From Caulobacter mirabilis (GTDB lineage: Bacteria; Pseudomonadota; Alphaproteobacteria; Caulobacterales; Caulobacteraceae), in assembly GCF_002749615.1 (NCBI RefSeq), contig NZ_CP024201.1, forward strand, positions 1,178,001 to 1,242,000: DNA of 64,000 nucleotides. Reading direction: 5' to 3'. Shown one piece after another: positions 26,712-36,302 of the stretch; the stretch's first letter is position 1, and each line of letters starts with the position of its first letter. Position numbers and translations under genes: made by a program. The notes under the pieces were generated by a model, which had not been told where the DNA came from, made no database searches, and saw only the letters and a list, made by a program, of their open reading frames with translations.

Positions 26712-26752
26712 GATAATTTTCCTATCGAGTCGCCTTGAATAGGAAAATTATC
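26712..26752. promoter_or_regulatory. 14-bp perfect AT-rich inverted repeat upstream of the HdaB-like gene
   Basis: GATAATTTTCCTAT (26712-26725) and ATAGGAAAATTATC (26739-26752) are perfect inverted copies with a 13-nt spacer. The arms are 79% A+T in a very GC-rich region. There is no T-tract after it, so it is more likely an operator or unwinding/structured element than a terminator. Confidence 0.6.
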
Positions 26753-26756
26753 CACC
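26748..26756 (+). promoter_or_regulatory. DnaA-box-like sequence
   Basis: TTATCCACC differs from the DnaA-box consensus TTATCCACA in the last base only. It overlaps the right arm of the palindrome at 26712-26752 and lies 69 bp before a gene for a DnaA-domain-IV protein. Confidence 0.4.
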
Positions 26757-26824
26757 CAATCTTCATCCCGACGACACTGGAGGAGAAGACCGGGCGAAGG
26801 ACGCCCGGCCGGGAGGAGGCGAGT

Positions 26825-27196
26825 ATGGCCGCGGCGCATGAGAGAGAAGACGACCCCTGGGGAGAGCCCCCTGAGTATCGGCGAGATCGGCTGGCGGCCG
26901 CTTTCGTCACCAGTCTGGTGGCCTGGACGCTGGACGTGCCGATGCGGGAGATGGCCGCGCGGCGGCGATCGACGGCGGCGGCCTCGCGCGGCCGGCAGGT
27001 CGCGATCTATCTGGCGCATGTGACGTTGGCCTGGTCGATGTCGCGGGTGGCCACGGCCTTCGGACGGGATCGCACCACCGCCAGCCACGCCATCCATGTG
27101 GTCGAGGATCTGCGGGACGACGCTGCTTTCGACGCCCTGCTGACGGCGCTGGAGGCCAGCATCCGCCATGCCTGCGAAGCGCCGGCGGCGGCATGA
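26825..27196 (+). CDS. hdaB: HdaB-like DnaA domain IV protein
   Basis: The 123-residue protein has no AAA+ domain, but its second half (SRGRQVAIYLAHVTLAWSMS and VATAFGRDRTTASHAI) reads like DnaA domain IV, the DnaA-box-binding helix-turn-helix. In Caulobacter, HdaB is a small DnaA-related protein that interferes with HdaA-dependent inactivation of DnaA and so promotes replication; the position between mucR and divJ agrees with it as I recall. ATG 26825 follows GGGAGGAGG, a strong site; the frame is open to a TTG at 26735 inside the palindrome. It overlaps the DUF6456 gene by ATGA. Confidence 0.7.
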   Translation: MAAAHEREDDPWGEPPEYRRDRLAAAFVTSLVAWTLDVPMREMAARRRSTAAASRGRQVAIYLAHVTLAWSMSRVATAFGRDRTTASHAIHVVEDLRDDAAFDALLTALEASIRHACEAPAAA

Positions 27197-27915
27197 TCGA
27201 GATCGATCGCATGACGGCTCGGGCGGGCGTGATCCTGTCGCAACCCGGGGCCTGGCTCGAGGCCGACGGACAGGGCGGCTACCTCGTGCGCTCGTCGCCC
27301 GATCGGCGGCGACGCGCCGCGCTCAGGCTCTGTGAGGCCGGCTTCGTCGCGCTGTCGCGGGAGCCGGGCCTCAGCGTCCGGCCGGAAGGCGGCTGGCGCC
27401 TCGTCCGCGCGGCGAGGCCGGCGACCTTGCCCGCCGCAAACCGGCCCAGCGTGGTCGAGGGCGTCCGAACCTGCGTGGGGCCGGACGGCGCCGTGACCCA
27501 GCGGGCGGTGAACCTTGGGGAATCGCCGATCGCCTGGTTGGCCCGCCGACGCGATGCGAACGGCCGGCCCTGGTTGAGGCCGGTCGAGATGGTCGCCGCC
27601 GAGAAGCTGCGGGACGACTTCACTCTGGCCGGGACGGTCGGTCGGCTGACCATGGCCTGGGACGCCGGGCCGAAGACCAGGGGCGGACGTGGTCCCGGCG
27701 TCGATCCGGCGGAGCGCGCCAGGGCGGCCAAGGCGCGGATCGCGCGGGCGCTGGACGACGTCGGCCCCGGGCTGCGCGAGGTTCTGGTGAAGGTCTGTTT
27801 CGCTGGGACGGCCCTGGAAGCCGCGGAACGCGACCTGGGGCTGCCGAGACGGGCGGGCAAGACGGTCCTGAAGCTGGCGCTGGCTCGCCTGGCCCGGCAC
27901 TACGGCCTCGGCTGA
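27193..27915 (+). CDS. DUF6456 domain-containing protein, coupled to the HdaB-like gene
   Basis: The 240-residue product starts at the ATG of an ATGA overlap with the preceding gene, so translation is coupled. The N-terminal 70 residues are a small basic domain; residues 100-235 match the alphaproteobacterial DUF6456 region (NLGESPIAWLARR, VEMVAAEKLRDDF, LREVLVKVCFAGTALEAAERDLGLPRRAGKTVLKLAL). The last segment resembles a sigma-factor-like helix-turn-helix, suggesting DNA binding. The function is unknown. The fixed partnership with a DnaA-related protein makes a replication or cell-cycle role plausible. Confidence 0.72.
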   Translation: MIEIDRMTARAGVILSQPGAWLEADGQGGYLVRSSPDRRRRAALRLCEAGFVALSREPGLSVRPEGGWRLVRAARPATLPAANRPSVVEGVRTCVGPDGAVTQRAVNLGESPIAWLARRRDANGRPWLRPVEMVAAEKLRDDFTLAGTVGRLTMAWDAGPKTRGGRGPGVDPAERARAAKARIARALDDVGPGLREVLVKVCFAGTALEAAERDLGLPRRAGKTVLKLALARLARHYGLG

Positions 27916-27919
27916 GCCG

Positions 27920-28345
27920 CTAGGCGGCCAGGGCCTGGGCGTCCCGGGCGATCCGCGCCGCCATCGACGCCAGGCCGTTGGAGCGTTGGGTCGACAGGGC
28001 GCCGCTCAGGCCCAGCGTGTCGAAGGCCGCCTTCGTGTCGAAGCGGGCGATGTCCGCGGCCGGCCGGCCGGAAAACAGCCGCAGCAGAACCGCGATCAGC
28101 CCGCGCACGATATGGGCGTCCGAATCTCCACGGAAGATGATCGCGCCGTCCGCCTGGGGCTCGGTGACCAGCCATACCTGGCTGGCGCAGCCCCGCACCT
28201 TGTTGGCTTCGCTGCGCTCGGCGTCGGTCAGGGGCGCCAGCTCGCGACCCAGCTCGATCACGTAGCGATAGCGCTCCTCCCAGTCCCCGAGCAGCTCGAA
28301 CTCGGCGGCGAGGTCTTCCAGGGCGGTGTCGATCGTTTCAGCCAT
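27920..28345 (-). CDS. sufE: SufE family Fe-S cluster assembly protein
   Basis: The 141-residue protein has the SufE signature: Cys53 in VRGCASQVW, preceded by DWEERYRYVIELGREL, and the later ADSDAHIVRGLIAVLLRLF-like segment. SufE takes persulfide sulfur from the cysteine desulfurase SufS onto this Cys and passes it to the Suf scaffold. ATG 28345 is favoured over an extension of 15 codons. It is convergent with the DUF6456 gene (4 nt apart) and stands apart from any suf operon here. Confidence 0.9.
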   Translation of the reverse strand: MAETIDTALEDLAAEFELLGDWEERYRYVIELGRELAPLTDAERSEANKVRGCASQVWLVTEPQADGAIIFRGDSDAHIVRGLIAVLLRLFSGRPAADIARFDTKAAFDTLGLSGALSTQRSNGLASMAARIARDAQALAA

Positions 28346-28367
28346 ACGCCGGGGACTTAGGGCGGCG

Positions 28368-29147
28368 TCAGGCGGCGGGCAAGACCACACAGGCGCGCAG
28401 GCCGCCGCCGACCGCCGGTTCCAGCCACAGGCGACCGCTCATGGCCTCGGCCAGCAGGACGGCGATGGGCAGGCCCAGGCCCGCGCCCTGTGTCGACCGG
28501 CTGAGTGCGTTGTCGCCCTGTTCGAAGGGGTTCATCATCCGCGGGATCTCGGCCGGGTCGACCCCGTCGCCATGGTCCCGGATCGCGATCTCGACGGTTT
28601 CGCCGCGCGGGGTGGCGGAAATCTCGATCACGCCGCCGACCGGACCGTAGAGCGCCGCGTTCTGAATGAGGTTGGCCAGCAGGGTCCGGAGACCCTTGGG
28701 ATCAGCGAAGACCGAGGGCAGGGCGCCGTCGTCGGCCACGGCGAGCGTCGCCTGGCGTTCCGTCAGATCGCCCTTGAGCTGGTCGCGGACGTCGTCGAGG
28801 GCATGGTCCAGCGCGACCGGGCGCGGGACGATGTCGACGGGCTGGCCCTGGAGTCGCGCGACCTCCAGCACCTGGTTCACCAGCTTGAGCAACCGATAGC
28901 CGCTGTCGCGAACGTGCTCGGCGTACTGGCGATACTGCGGCGCGCCGAGCGGGCCGTAGAGTTCGCCGGCGATGATCTCCGAGAAGCCGATGATGGCGTT
29001 CAGCGGCGTCCGCAGCTCGTGGCTGGCCGTCCGCAGGAAGGCCCGTTTGGCCTCGTCGAGGGTGGCCGCCCGCTCGACGAGCGTCGTCTCGCGCCGGTCT
29101 TCGTCCGCGCGCGGGATGTCTTCTGGCCTGCGCGCCGTCTGCGGCAT
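28368..29147 (-). CDS. Soluble PleC/DivJ-type histidine kinase without sensor domain
   Basis: From ATG 29147 the protein has 259 residues: a short N-terminal helix, a HisKA domain with His43 in SHELRTPLNAIIGFSEI, and an HATPase with NLIQNAALYGP and GAGLGLPIAVLL. No transmembrane helix and no PAS domain are visible, unlike DivJ and PleC, which it resembles in the H-box. The start is preceded by GAGGG; a longer frame to 29243 exists. It is divergent from the divJ-like gene (190 bp between starts). It may act on the same DivK/PleD-type receivers, but this is inference. Confidence 0.78.
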   Translation of the reverse strand: MPQTARRPEDIPRADEDRRETTLVERAATLDEAKRAFLRTASHELRTPLNAIIGFSEIIAGELYGPLGAPQYRQYAEHVRDSGYRLLKLVNQVLEVARLQGQPVDIVPRPVALDHALDDVRDQLKGDLTERQATLAVADDGALPSVFADPKGLRTLLANLIQNAALYGPVGGVIEISATPRGETVEIAIRDHGDGVDPAEIPRMMNPFEQGDNALSRSTQGAGLGLPIAVLLAEAMSGRLWLEPAVGGGLRACVVLPAA

Positions 29148-29336
29148 GGTAAGCGTCGCCCTCTGTGAGCGTGACAGACGGCGACCTTGCGCCAGCGCGC
29201 TTACGATTCTGTTTCCGTCCACAGTTCGAGCGGCGAGTTCCACCCCTTTGCCGTCGCCCCCGGCGCGAGCGGTCTGGAGGCGACTCTCCAGGGCGTCTAG
29301 TCTGGGCGATCAAGGCTCCGTCCGCGGGGCGAAGGG

Positions 29337-31052
<1,716 letters not shown>

Positions 31053-31053
31053 G

Positions 31054-31971
31054 CTAGCGCGGCGAGACCTTCAGGAAGGCGCGGCCGGCGGCGAAGTCCC
31101 CAACCTCGACATAGGCGCGGCGCACCTGATCGCCCCGCGGACCGCTGAACAGGAAGTCGACGGCGACGGCTTCGCGAGGGTCCAAACCAGCCAGCGCGTC
31201 GGCGCTGCGCTGCGGGAAGCGATACAGCCAGCCGGACTTGGCGCCCGTCGGCAGCAGGCGCTCTGAAGCAGGACTGCGCTGCTCGGCGGCGAAGGCCTGG
31301 GTGGCGCTGGACGGCGGTATCCGTGCGGACAGCGGCAGGCGGCCCTTCAGCCCGCCGCGGCGCGCGTCCAGATAGGCCTGAGGGGCCCGGGCCGGGTCGC
31401 GCATGACCAGTCGCGCGGCATAGGGCGTCGCGCCGTCGGCGAAGCTGACCGAGGCCAGGACGGCGCCGACTCCCTCCTTGCCCGCCAGGCCGAAGACCAT
31501 GCGGTCGTGGCCGAAGCCGGCGGTCTGCGACAGCCGCCACAGCGGCGCTTCGCGCGAGATGGTGCGGTCGCCCCGCCAGCCCGCGACATCGCCGGGCCAG
31601 GTCATGCGGATGAGGCGGGCATAGCCTTCGAACGCCGACCGCACCCGGCCCGCCGCCACCTGCAGGTCGCGTGAGCCGCAGTCGGTCTGAGCCGCCCGGC
31701 CGCGGGCGCGCTGTTCAATCGCGTGGAGGGTTTCGGGCGAAGCGCCGCCGCGCAGGACAGCGCCGCGCGCCTGGGCCCGGGCCGAATCGAGCGCCGCGCC
31801 GACGGAGGGGTCGAACAGCCGGCAGCGCGCGTCGGCGGCGGTCATCAAGGTGCGTTCGTAGAGCAGATCGGCGGCCCCGCCGGCGGCCAGGGCCGTCGTC
31901 GCCAGAACCAAGGCCGCGACGCCCGTCGAGAGTCCCGCGAAGGTTCGCACGCGTCTGCGCGGGCTCGTCAT
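31054..31971 (-). CDS. Exported protein of unknown function
   Basis: The 305-residue protein begins MTSPRRRVRTFAGLSTGVAALV with an Arg-rich n-region and a hydrophobic stretch ending TTALAAGGA, a signal peptide with a likely cut near residue 30. The mature part is Ala/Arg-rich with two Cys (residues about 50 and 98) that could form a disulfide, and no motif I can name. It is convergent with divJ and divergent from the DUF1491 gene. I do not recognise the family; it is probably a Caulobacteraceae-restricted periplasmic protein. Confidence 0.6.
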   Translation of the reverse strand: MTSPRRRVRTFAGLSTGVAALVLATTALAAGGAADLLYERTLMTAADARCRLFDPSVGAALDSARAQARGAVLRGGASPETLHAIEQRARGRAAQTDCGSRDLQVAAGRVRSAFEGYARLIRMTWPGDVAGWRGDRTISREAPLWRLSQTAGFGHDRMVFGLAGKEGVGAVLASVSFADGATPYAARLVMRDPARAPQAYLDARRGGLKGRLPLSARIPPSSATQAFAAEQRSPASERLLPTGAKSGWLYRFPQRSADALAGLDPREAVAVDFLFSGPRGDQVRRAYVEVGDFAAGRAFLKVSPR

Positions 31972-32005
31972 GATCCGGTCTTTTCCCGTATGGTCGGCGA
32001 TCTTC

Positions 32006-32037
32006 GACCGAAGCCTTAGCCGGGGCGGGTTTCGGTC
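32006..32037. promoter_or_regulatory. Inverted repeat between divergent genes
   Basis: GACCGAA (32006-32012) and TTCGGTC (32031-32037) are perfect inverted arms 18 nt apart, just upstream of the DUF1491 gene and within the divergent gap. It is a possible operator only. Confidence 0.25.
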
Positions 32038-32056
32038 CGGTTAGCGCGGGGTCGGC

Positions 32057-32389
32057 TTGCTTCTTTCCACGGACATCTGGGTCGGCGCCCTCATCCGCCG
32101 GGCCGAGCAGGGCGGAGCCTTCGCGGCAGTGGCGCGCAAGGGCGATCCGCGCGCCGGGGCGGTGCTGGTCAAGGCGATCAACCGGCGAGCCGGGACGGCG
32201 CGGCTCTACAGCGAAGCCACCCGCGGGGACGGCGAGCGGGTCTGGATGCAGCCGGCCCGATCCGAGAACGAGCCCGACCTGGACGCCTACATCGAGCGCG
32301 CCCTGCGCATTGATCCCGACCTGTGGGTCGTGGAGATCGAGGACGCCGAGGGCCGCCATTTCCTGGTCGAGACCGTCGAGAAGAGTTAG
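32057..32389 (+). CDS. DUF1491 family protein, TTG start
   Basis: The 110-residue protein reads LLSTDIWVGALIRRAEQGG at its start and EDAEGRHFLVETVE at its end, both conserved in DUF1491, an alphaproteobacterial family of unknown function. The start must be TTG 32057: an in-frame TAG lies at 32042-32044 and no ATG or GTG precedes the conserved STDIWVGA. Short, charged, no membrane segment. The rare start codon may keep expression low. Confidence 0.8.
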   Translation: MLLSTDIWVGALIRRAEQGGAFAAVARKGDPRAGAVLVKAINRRAGTARLYSEATRGDGERVWMQPARSENEPDLDAYIERALRIDPDLWVVEIEDAEGRHFLVETVEKS

Positions 32390-32500
32390 CCGGGTGGAAA
32401 AACGCGCGGTCAGATCCCGTTAACCGCGTTCTTACACGGAACCGAAAGCGACCCTGGCCCACTATGGGGACCGTCAGTTTTCAGTTCGCAGCCCCCGCCA

Positions 32501-32881
32501 ATGCTCTTCCTGATGAACGAGGTCGTCCTGAACCTCGCGGCCCTCGACCTGGCGCCGCCCATCGCGGCGCGCCGCTTCGCCAAGCTGGACCTGCAGTTCG
32601 TGAGCCAGCTGGGCGCCGAACTGTACTCGGAGGAGCCGCTGCTGCAGCGCGTGGCCCCCGATCGGGCCATGCGTCTCGCCGCCCTGATCGTCGCCAAGGC
32701 TCCGGAGGTCAACGCCGCCCTCTTCGTCTCGCCGTCGAAGGGCTGTCCGCATGATCAGGTGCAGGTGCGCTATGCCTCCATCGGTCTGGAGGTGATGGGC
32801 GTGCTCTATGACCGCCAGCGCCATGGCGCGCTGACCACGGTAGAGGCCGATCGTCAGGTCTGGCGCCGCCTCGCGGCCTAA
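32501..32881 (+). CDS. Conserved small protein of unknown function
   Basis: The 126-residue protein starts MLFLMNEVVLNLAALDLAPPI (an alternative ATG lies 4 codons in) and includes LDLQFVSQLGAELYSEEPLL and ASIGLEVMGVLYDRQRHG. No ribosome-binding site is obvious for either ATG. Codon usage is typical of real genes in this window, with strong third-position GC and no competing frame of similar quality. No known domain is recognised. It lies between the DUF1491 and metalloprotease genes on the same strand. Confidence 0.55.
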   Translation: MLFLMNEVVLNLAALDLAPPIAARRFAKLDLQFVSQLGAELYSEEPLLQRVAPDRAMRLAALIVAKAPEVNAALFVSPSKGCPHDQVQVRYASIGLEVMGVLYDRQRHGALTTVEADRQVWRRLAA

Positions 32882-32958
32882 CGACCGCTTTCCCGACGCT
32901 GGCGTCTGGCCCTAAGGTGCGTTCAAGTTGAGCGTGCGAGGGCCGGGGGGCTTTGGGG

Positions 32959-34449
32959 ATGTCTGGGTTCAGGTTTTGGGTGGCCGTCGTTGCGGCGGCG
33001 GCGCTCTGTGCGCCGGGCCTGGCGCAGGCCAAATGGCTGAAGGCCGAAAGCCCCAGGTTCATCGTCTACGGCGAGAGTTCGGAGCGTAGCCTGCGGGAAT
33101 ACGCCGAGAAGCTCGAGATCTTCGACTCCGTGCTCCGCTACAAGCATGGCATGGACCTGAGCGGCGCGCCGCCGCGCAAGCTCGAAATCTATCTGGTCGC
33201 CGACAACGAGGGATTGCGGGAGGTCGAGCCGGCCCTCGGCTCCGGCATCGCGGGCTTCTATTCGCCCGGCATGGGCGACATCTTCGCCATGGCCATCCGG
33301 GACCGCGAGCCGGACTTTGTCGTCCTGCACGAGTACGCGCACCATTTCATGCTGCAGTACTTTCCCTACGGCTACCCCGCATGGCTGGTCGAAGGGTACG
33401 CCGAGTACTTCGCCCAGACCGTGATCAACGGCGACAAGGTCGAGGTCGGCAGGCCGAACAACGTGCGCAGCTATTCCCTGCTGAACGCGCACTGGCTGCC
33501 GTTCAAGGATCTGCTGACCAAGCGGACCAGCGACCTGAAAACAGGCGAGATGGACTCGTTCTACGCCCAGTCATGGGCCCTGACGCACTACCTGATGAGC
33601 GATCCCGCCCGGAACAAGCAGCTCGACGCTTACATGAAGGCGGTCGGGGCCGGGGGCGACCCGGCCAAGACGATGGAGGCGGTTACCGGGCAGGATCTCG
33701 ACGCTCTGCAGAAGGCCGTGCGCCGGTATGCCGGAGGACGGCTCGCCTTCGCCAGCTTGACCCGAAAGGGCTTTGCGCCGCCCCAGATCAAGGTCGAGGC
33801 CCTGCCGTCGTCGGCGGACGACCTCCTGCTGGCCTACCTGCGCATGCGGAGCGGCATGAGCAAGGACGAGGGCGAGGTCTTCGTGAAGACCTACGTCCGT
33901 CCCCGCGCGGCCAAGCACCCCGGGGATCGGCTGGCCGAACTGGCCCTGGCCTACGGCGAGGTCTGGTTCGCCGATCGGGCGGCCGGCGAGGCCGTCCTGA
34001 AGCGCATGATCGCGGCCGACCCGAAGGACGCCGACGCGTTGAGGATCCTGGGCGTCAGCCGGGTCATCGAGGCGGGCGAAGACGGAGGCGACGTCCGCGA
34101 CGAGATGCAGGAGGGCGGCAAGCTTCTGGCCAGGGCCCACGCCGCCCGGCCCGGTGACTACCGCACGCTCTACTACTACGCGATCAGCCGTCAGATCGAA
34201 CCGGACTATCCCTCCGACAACACGCTCAATGCGCTCTCGGCCGCCTTCGACCTGGCCCCGCAGGTGCCCGAAGTGCGGATCATGTTTGCTCGAGCGCTGA
34301 TGCTGGAGAAGGAGTGGGAAGAGGCCCGCGTCGTCCTGATGCCCCTGGCCAACAGCCCGCACGGCGGAGGGGCCGCGGAGGCCGCGCGCAAGACTCTGGA
34401 GCAGGTCGACGGCGAGATCGCGCGCGTGAAGGGCAAGGCTGCCCCGTGA
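32959..34449 (+). CDS. Secreted zinc metalloprotease-like protein with TPR-like tail
   Basis: The 496-residue protein has a signal peptide (residues 1-23, ending LAQA) and a zinc motif HEYAHHF with His124, Glu125 and His128, followed about 20 residues later by EGYAEYF, whose Glu fits the third ligand of gluzincin/peptidase-MA-like enzymes. The C-terminal half (about 270-490) is a set of helical repeats of TPR type (ALAYGEVWFADRAAGEAVL, DADALRILGVSR). ATG 32959 is used; TTG 32953 is two codons upstream. A periplasmic protease is the likely product; its target is unknown. Confidence 0.75.
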   Translation: MSGFRFWVAVVAAAALCAPGLAQAKWLKAESPRFIVYGESSERSLREYAEKLEIFDSVLRYKHGMDLSGAPPRKLEIYLVADNEGLREVEPALGSGIAGFYSPGMGDIFAMAIRDREPDFVVLHEYAHHFMLQYFPYGYPAWLVEGYAEYFAQTVINGDKVEVGRPNNVRSYSLLNAHWLPFKDLLTKRTSDLKTGEMDSFYAQSWALTHYLMSDPARNKQLDAYMKAVGAGGDPAKTMEAVTGQDLDALQKAVRRYAGGRLAFASLTRKGFAPPQIKVEALPSSADDLLLAYLRMRSGMSKDEGEVFVKTYVRPRAAKHPGDRLAELALAYGEVWFADRAAGEAVLKRMIAADPKDADALRILGVSRVIEAGEDGGDVRDEMQEGGKLLARAHAARPGDYRTLYYYAISRQIEPDYPSDNTLNALSAAFDLAPQVPEVRIMFARALMLEKEWEEARVVLMPLANSPHGGGAAEAARKTLEQVDGEIARVKGKAAP

Positions 34450-34480
34450 CAAACGGCGGCGGGACGGCTAACCCGCCGCC

Positions 34481-36091
34481 ATGTCCACCTCCGTCGCTCT
34501 CGAAGCCGCCCGCCGGCGCACCTTCGCCATCATCAGCCATCCTGACGCCGGCAAGACCACCCTGACCGAGAACCTGCTGCTGGCCGGCGGGGCGATCCGG
34601 GCGGCCGGCGCCGTGCGCGCTCGCGGCGAGAACCGCCGCACGCGGTCGGACTGGATGAAGATCGAGCGCGAGCGCGGCATCTCGGTCAGCGCCTCGGTGA
34701 TGACGTTCGACCACGAAGGCCTGATGTTCAACCTGCTGGACACGCCGGGCCACGAGGACTTCTCGGAAGACACCTACCGCACCCTGACGGCCGCCGACGC
34801 CGCGGTCATGGTTCTGGACGCCGCGAAGGGCATCGAGCCTCAGACCCTGAAGCTGTTCGAGGTCTGCCGCCTGCGCGACATCCCGATCGTCACCTTCATC
34901 AACAAGATGGACCGCGAGGCGCAGGATCCCATCGCGCTGCTGGACGAGATCAGCAGCAAGCTGGCTCTGGATCCCGCGCCGCTCTACTGGCCGGCCGGCT
35001 CGGGCGGGCGGTTCAAGGGCATGCTGGATCTGCGCGGCCAGAAGTTCATCCCGTTCGGCAAGAACCGGGAAGAGGGCCATCCCGACCCGGTCGCCTTCAA
35101 TTCCAACGCCATCGTCACCCACCTCGATCCCGACGAGCAGGGCGAGCTGGAGGAAGCCTCGATGCTGGTGCAGGAGGCGTCCAAGCCGTTCGACGTCCAG
35201 AGCTTCATCGAGGGGCATATGACCCCGGTGGTGTTCGGATCGGCCCTGCGTCACTTCGGCGTCGACGAGCTGCTGGCGACGATCGCCGCCTATGCCCCCG
35301 CGCCCAAGCCGCGCGCGGCCGAGAAGGGCGGCGCCGAGACCCATGTCGCGCCGGGCGACCCGGAAGTCAGCGGCTTCGTGTTCAAGGTCCAGGCGAACAT
35401 GGACCCCAACCATCGCGACCGGATCGCCTTCTTCAAGCTGACCAGCGGCAAGTTCACCCGCGGCATGAAGCTGAAGACCTTCTCGACCGGCGTGCGCGGC
35501 GAGACGCCCAGCAAGCAGATGAGCGTCAACGCGCCGATCATGTTCTTCGCCTCCGACCGCGAGCTGGCGGAGGAGGCCTACGCCGGCGACGTCATCGGCA
35601 TTCCCAACCACGGCGTGCTGCGGGTCGGCGAAAGCCTGTCGGAGACCGGCACGCTGCGCTTCGCCGGCCTGCCCAACTTCGCCCCGGAAATCCTCCAGCG
35701 CGTCCGCGTGAAAGACCCGCTGAAGGCCAAGCACCTGAAGAAGGCGCTGGAAGGCCTGGCGGAGGAGGGCGTGACCCAGCTGTTCCGCCCGGACATCGGC
35801 TCGGACTTCATCGTCGGCGCCGTCGGTCAGCTGCAGTTCGAGGTCATGGCCGACCGCCTGTCGAACGAGTACCAGCTGGACGTCATCTTCGAAGCCTCGC
35901 CCTACGCCGAGGCGCGCTGGTTGACCGGCGCGACCGCCGACCTGGAGGACTTCCACTCCAAGCACCGCACGGCGATGGCCACCGACATCGACAACGACAC
36001 GGTGTTCCTGGCCAAGTCGGCCTGGGAGATCGGCTACCTCGGTGAACGCTTCCCGAAGGTGGCCTTCCACCGGAGCAAGGAGCGGAGCTGA
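34481..36091 (+). CDS. prfC: Peptide chain release factor 3
   Basis: The 536-residue translational GTPase has the G1 motif HPDAGKTT (residues 20-27), the G3 DTPGHEDFSED, the G4 NKMDRE, and the class-specific IEPQTLKLFEVCRLR and ENLLLAGGAIRAAGAV. RF3 removes RF1/RF2 from the ribosome after peptide release. Length equals that of other RF3 proteins (about 530). The start follows the metalloprotease gene by 31 nt, but there is no functional link. Confidence 0.95.
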   Translation: MSTSVALEAARRRTFAIISHPDAGKTTLTENLLLAGGAIRAAGAVRARGENRRTRSDWMKIERERGISVSASVMTFDHEGLMFNLLDTPGHEDFSEDTYRTLTAADAAVMVLDAAKGIEPQTLKLFEVCRLRDIPIVTFINKMDREAQDPIALLDEISSKLALDPAPLYWPAGSGGRFKGMLDLRGQKFIPFGKNREEGHPDPVAFNSNAIVTHLDPDEQGELEEASMLVQEASKPFDVQSFIEGHMTPVVFGSALRHFGVDELLATIAAYAPAPKPRAAEKGGAETHVAPGDPEVSGFVFKVQANMDPNHRDRIAFFKLTSGKFTRGMKLKTFSTGVRGETPSKQMSVNAPIMFFASDRELAEEAYAGDVIGIPNHGVLRVGESLSETGTLRFAGLPNFAPEILQRVRVKDPLKAKHLKKALEGLAEEGVTQLFRPDIGSDFIVGAVGQLQFEVMADRLSNEYQLDVIFEASPYAEARWLTGATADLEDFHSKHRTAMATDIDNDTVFLAKSAWEIGYLGERFPKVAFHRSKERS

Positions 36092-36169
36092 GGCGTCTGC
36101 GGGCGCTCCTCCCCTGACGGTTGAAACCCGGCGCCGAACTGTGGCGTCGGCGCGCCAGCGCCCCGAAGT

Positions 36170-36184
36170 TTAAGTGGGTATTAA
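36170..36184. promoter_or_regulatory. CtrA box 1, upstream of the 36303 gene
   Basis: TTAA-GTGGGTA-TTAA is a perfect match to the CtrA recognition sequence TTAA-N7-TTAA. Its centre is about 126 bp before the ATG at 36303. Confidence 0.8.
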
Positions 36185-36198
36185 CCACGTCGGCGCCG

Positions 36199-36213
36199 TT
36201 AACCACTTGTTAA
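36199..36213. promoter_or_regulatory. CtrA box 2, upstream of the 36303 gene
   Basis: TTAA-CCACTTG-TTAA is a second perfect TTAA-N7-TTAA, 29 bp centre to centre from the first, close to three helical turns, so both boxes face the same side of the DNA. Confidence 0.8.
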
Positions 36214-36302
36214 GTCTGTCGGACCGGAGTTTGCTCCGCCCCCGAAAGCCGTCGGCCGGGTGTTCCGGCCTGGGACGGGTTTCGCCAAGGGGGTGGCGCG
36301 CC

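Noticed and set aside
26825-27196. Possible fragment of a broken dnaA gene
   Set aside because: The frame has its own strong ribosome-binding site, no frameshift remnants, typical codon use and an overlap with the next gene; it fits the intact HdaB-like family.
32401-32432. CtrA-box candidate (TTAACC near 32417)
   Set aside because: Only one half-site is present; the second half at the right distance (CTTA) matches at two of four bases.
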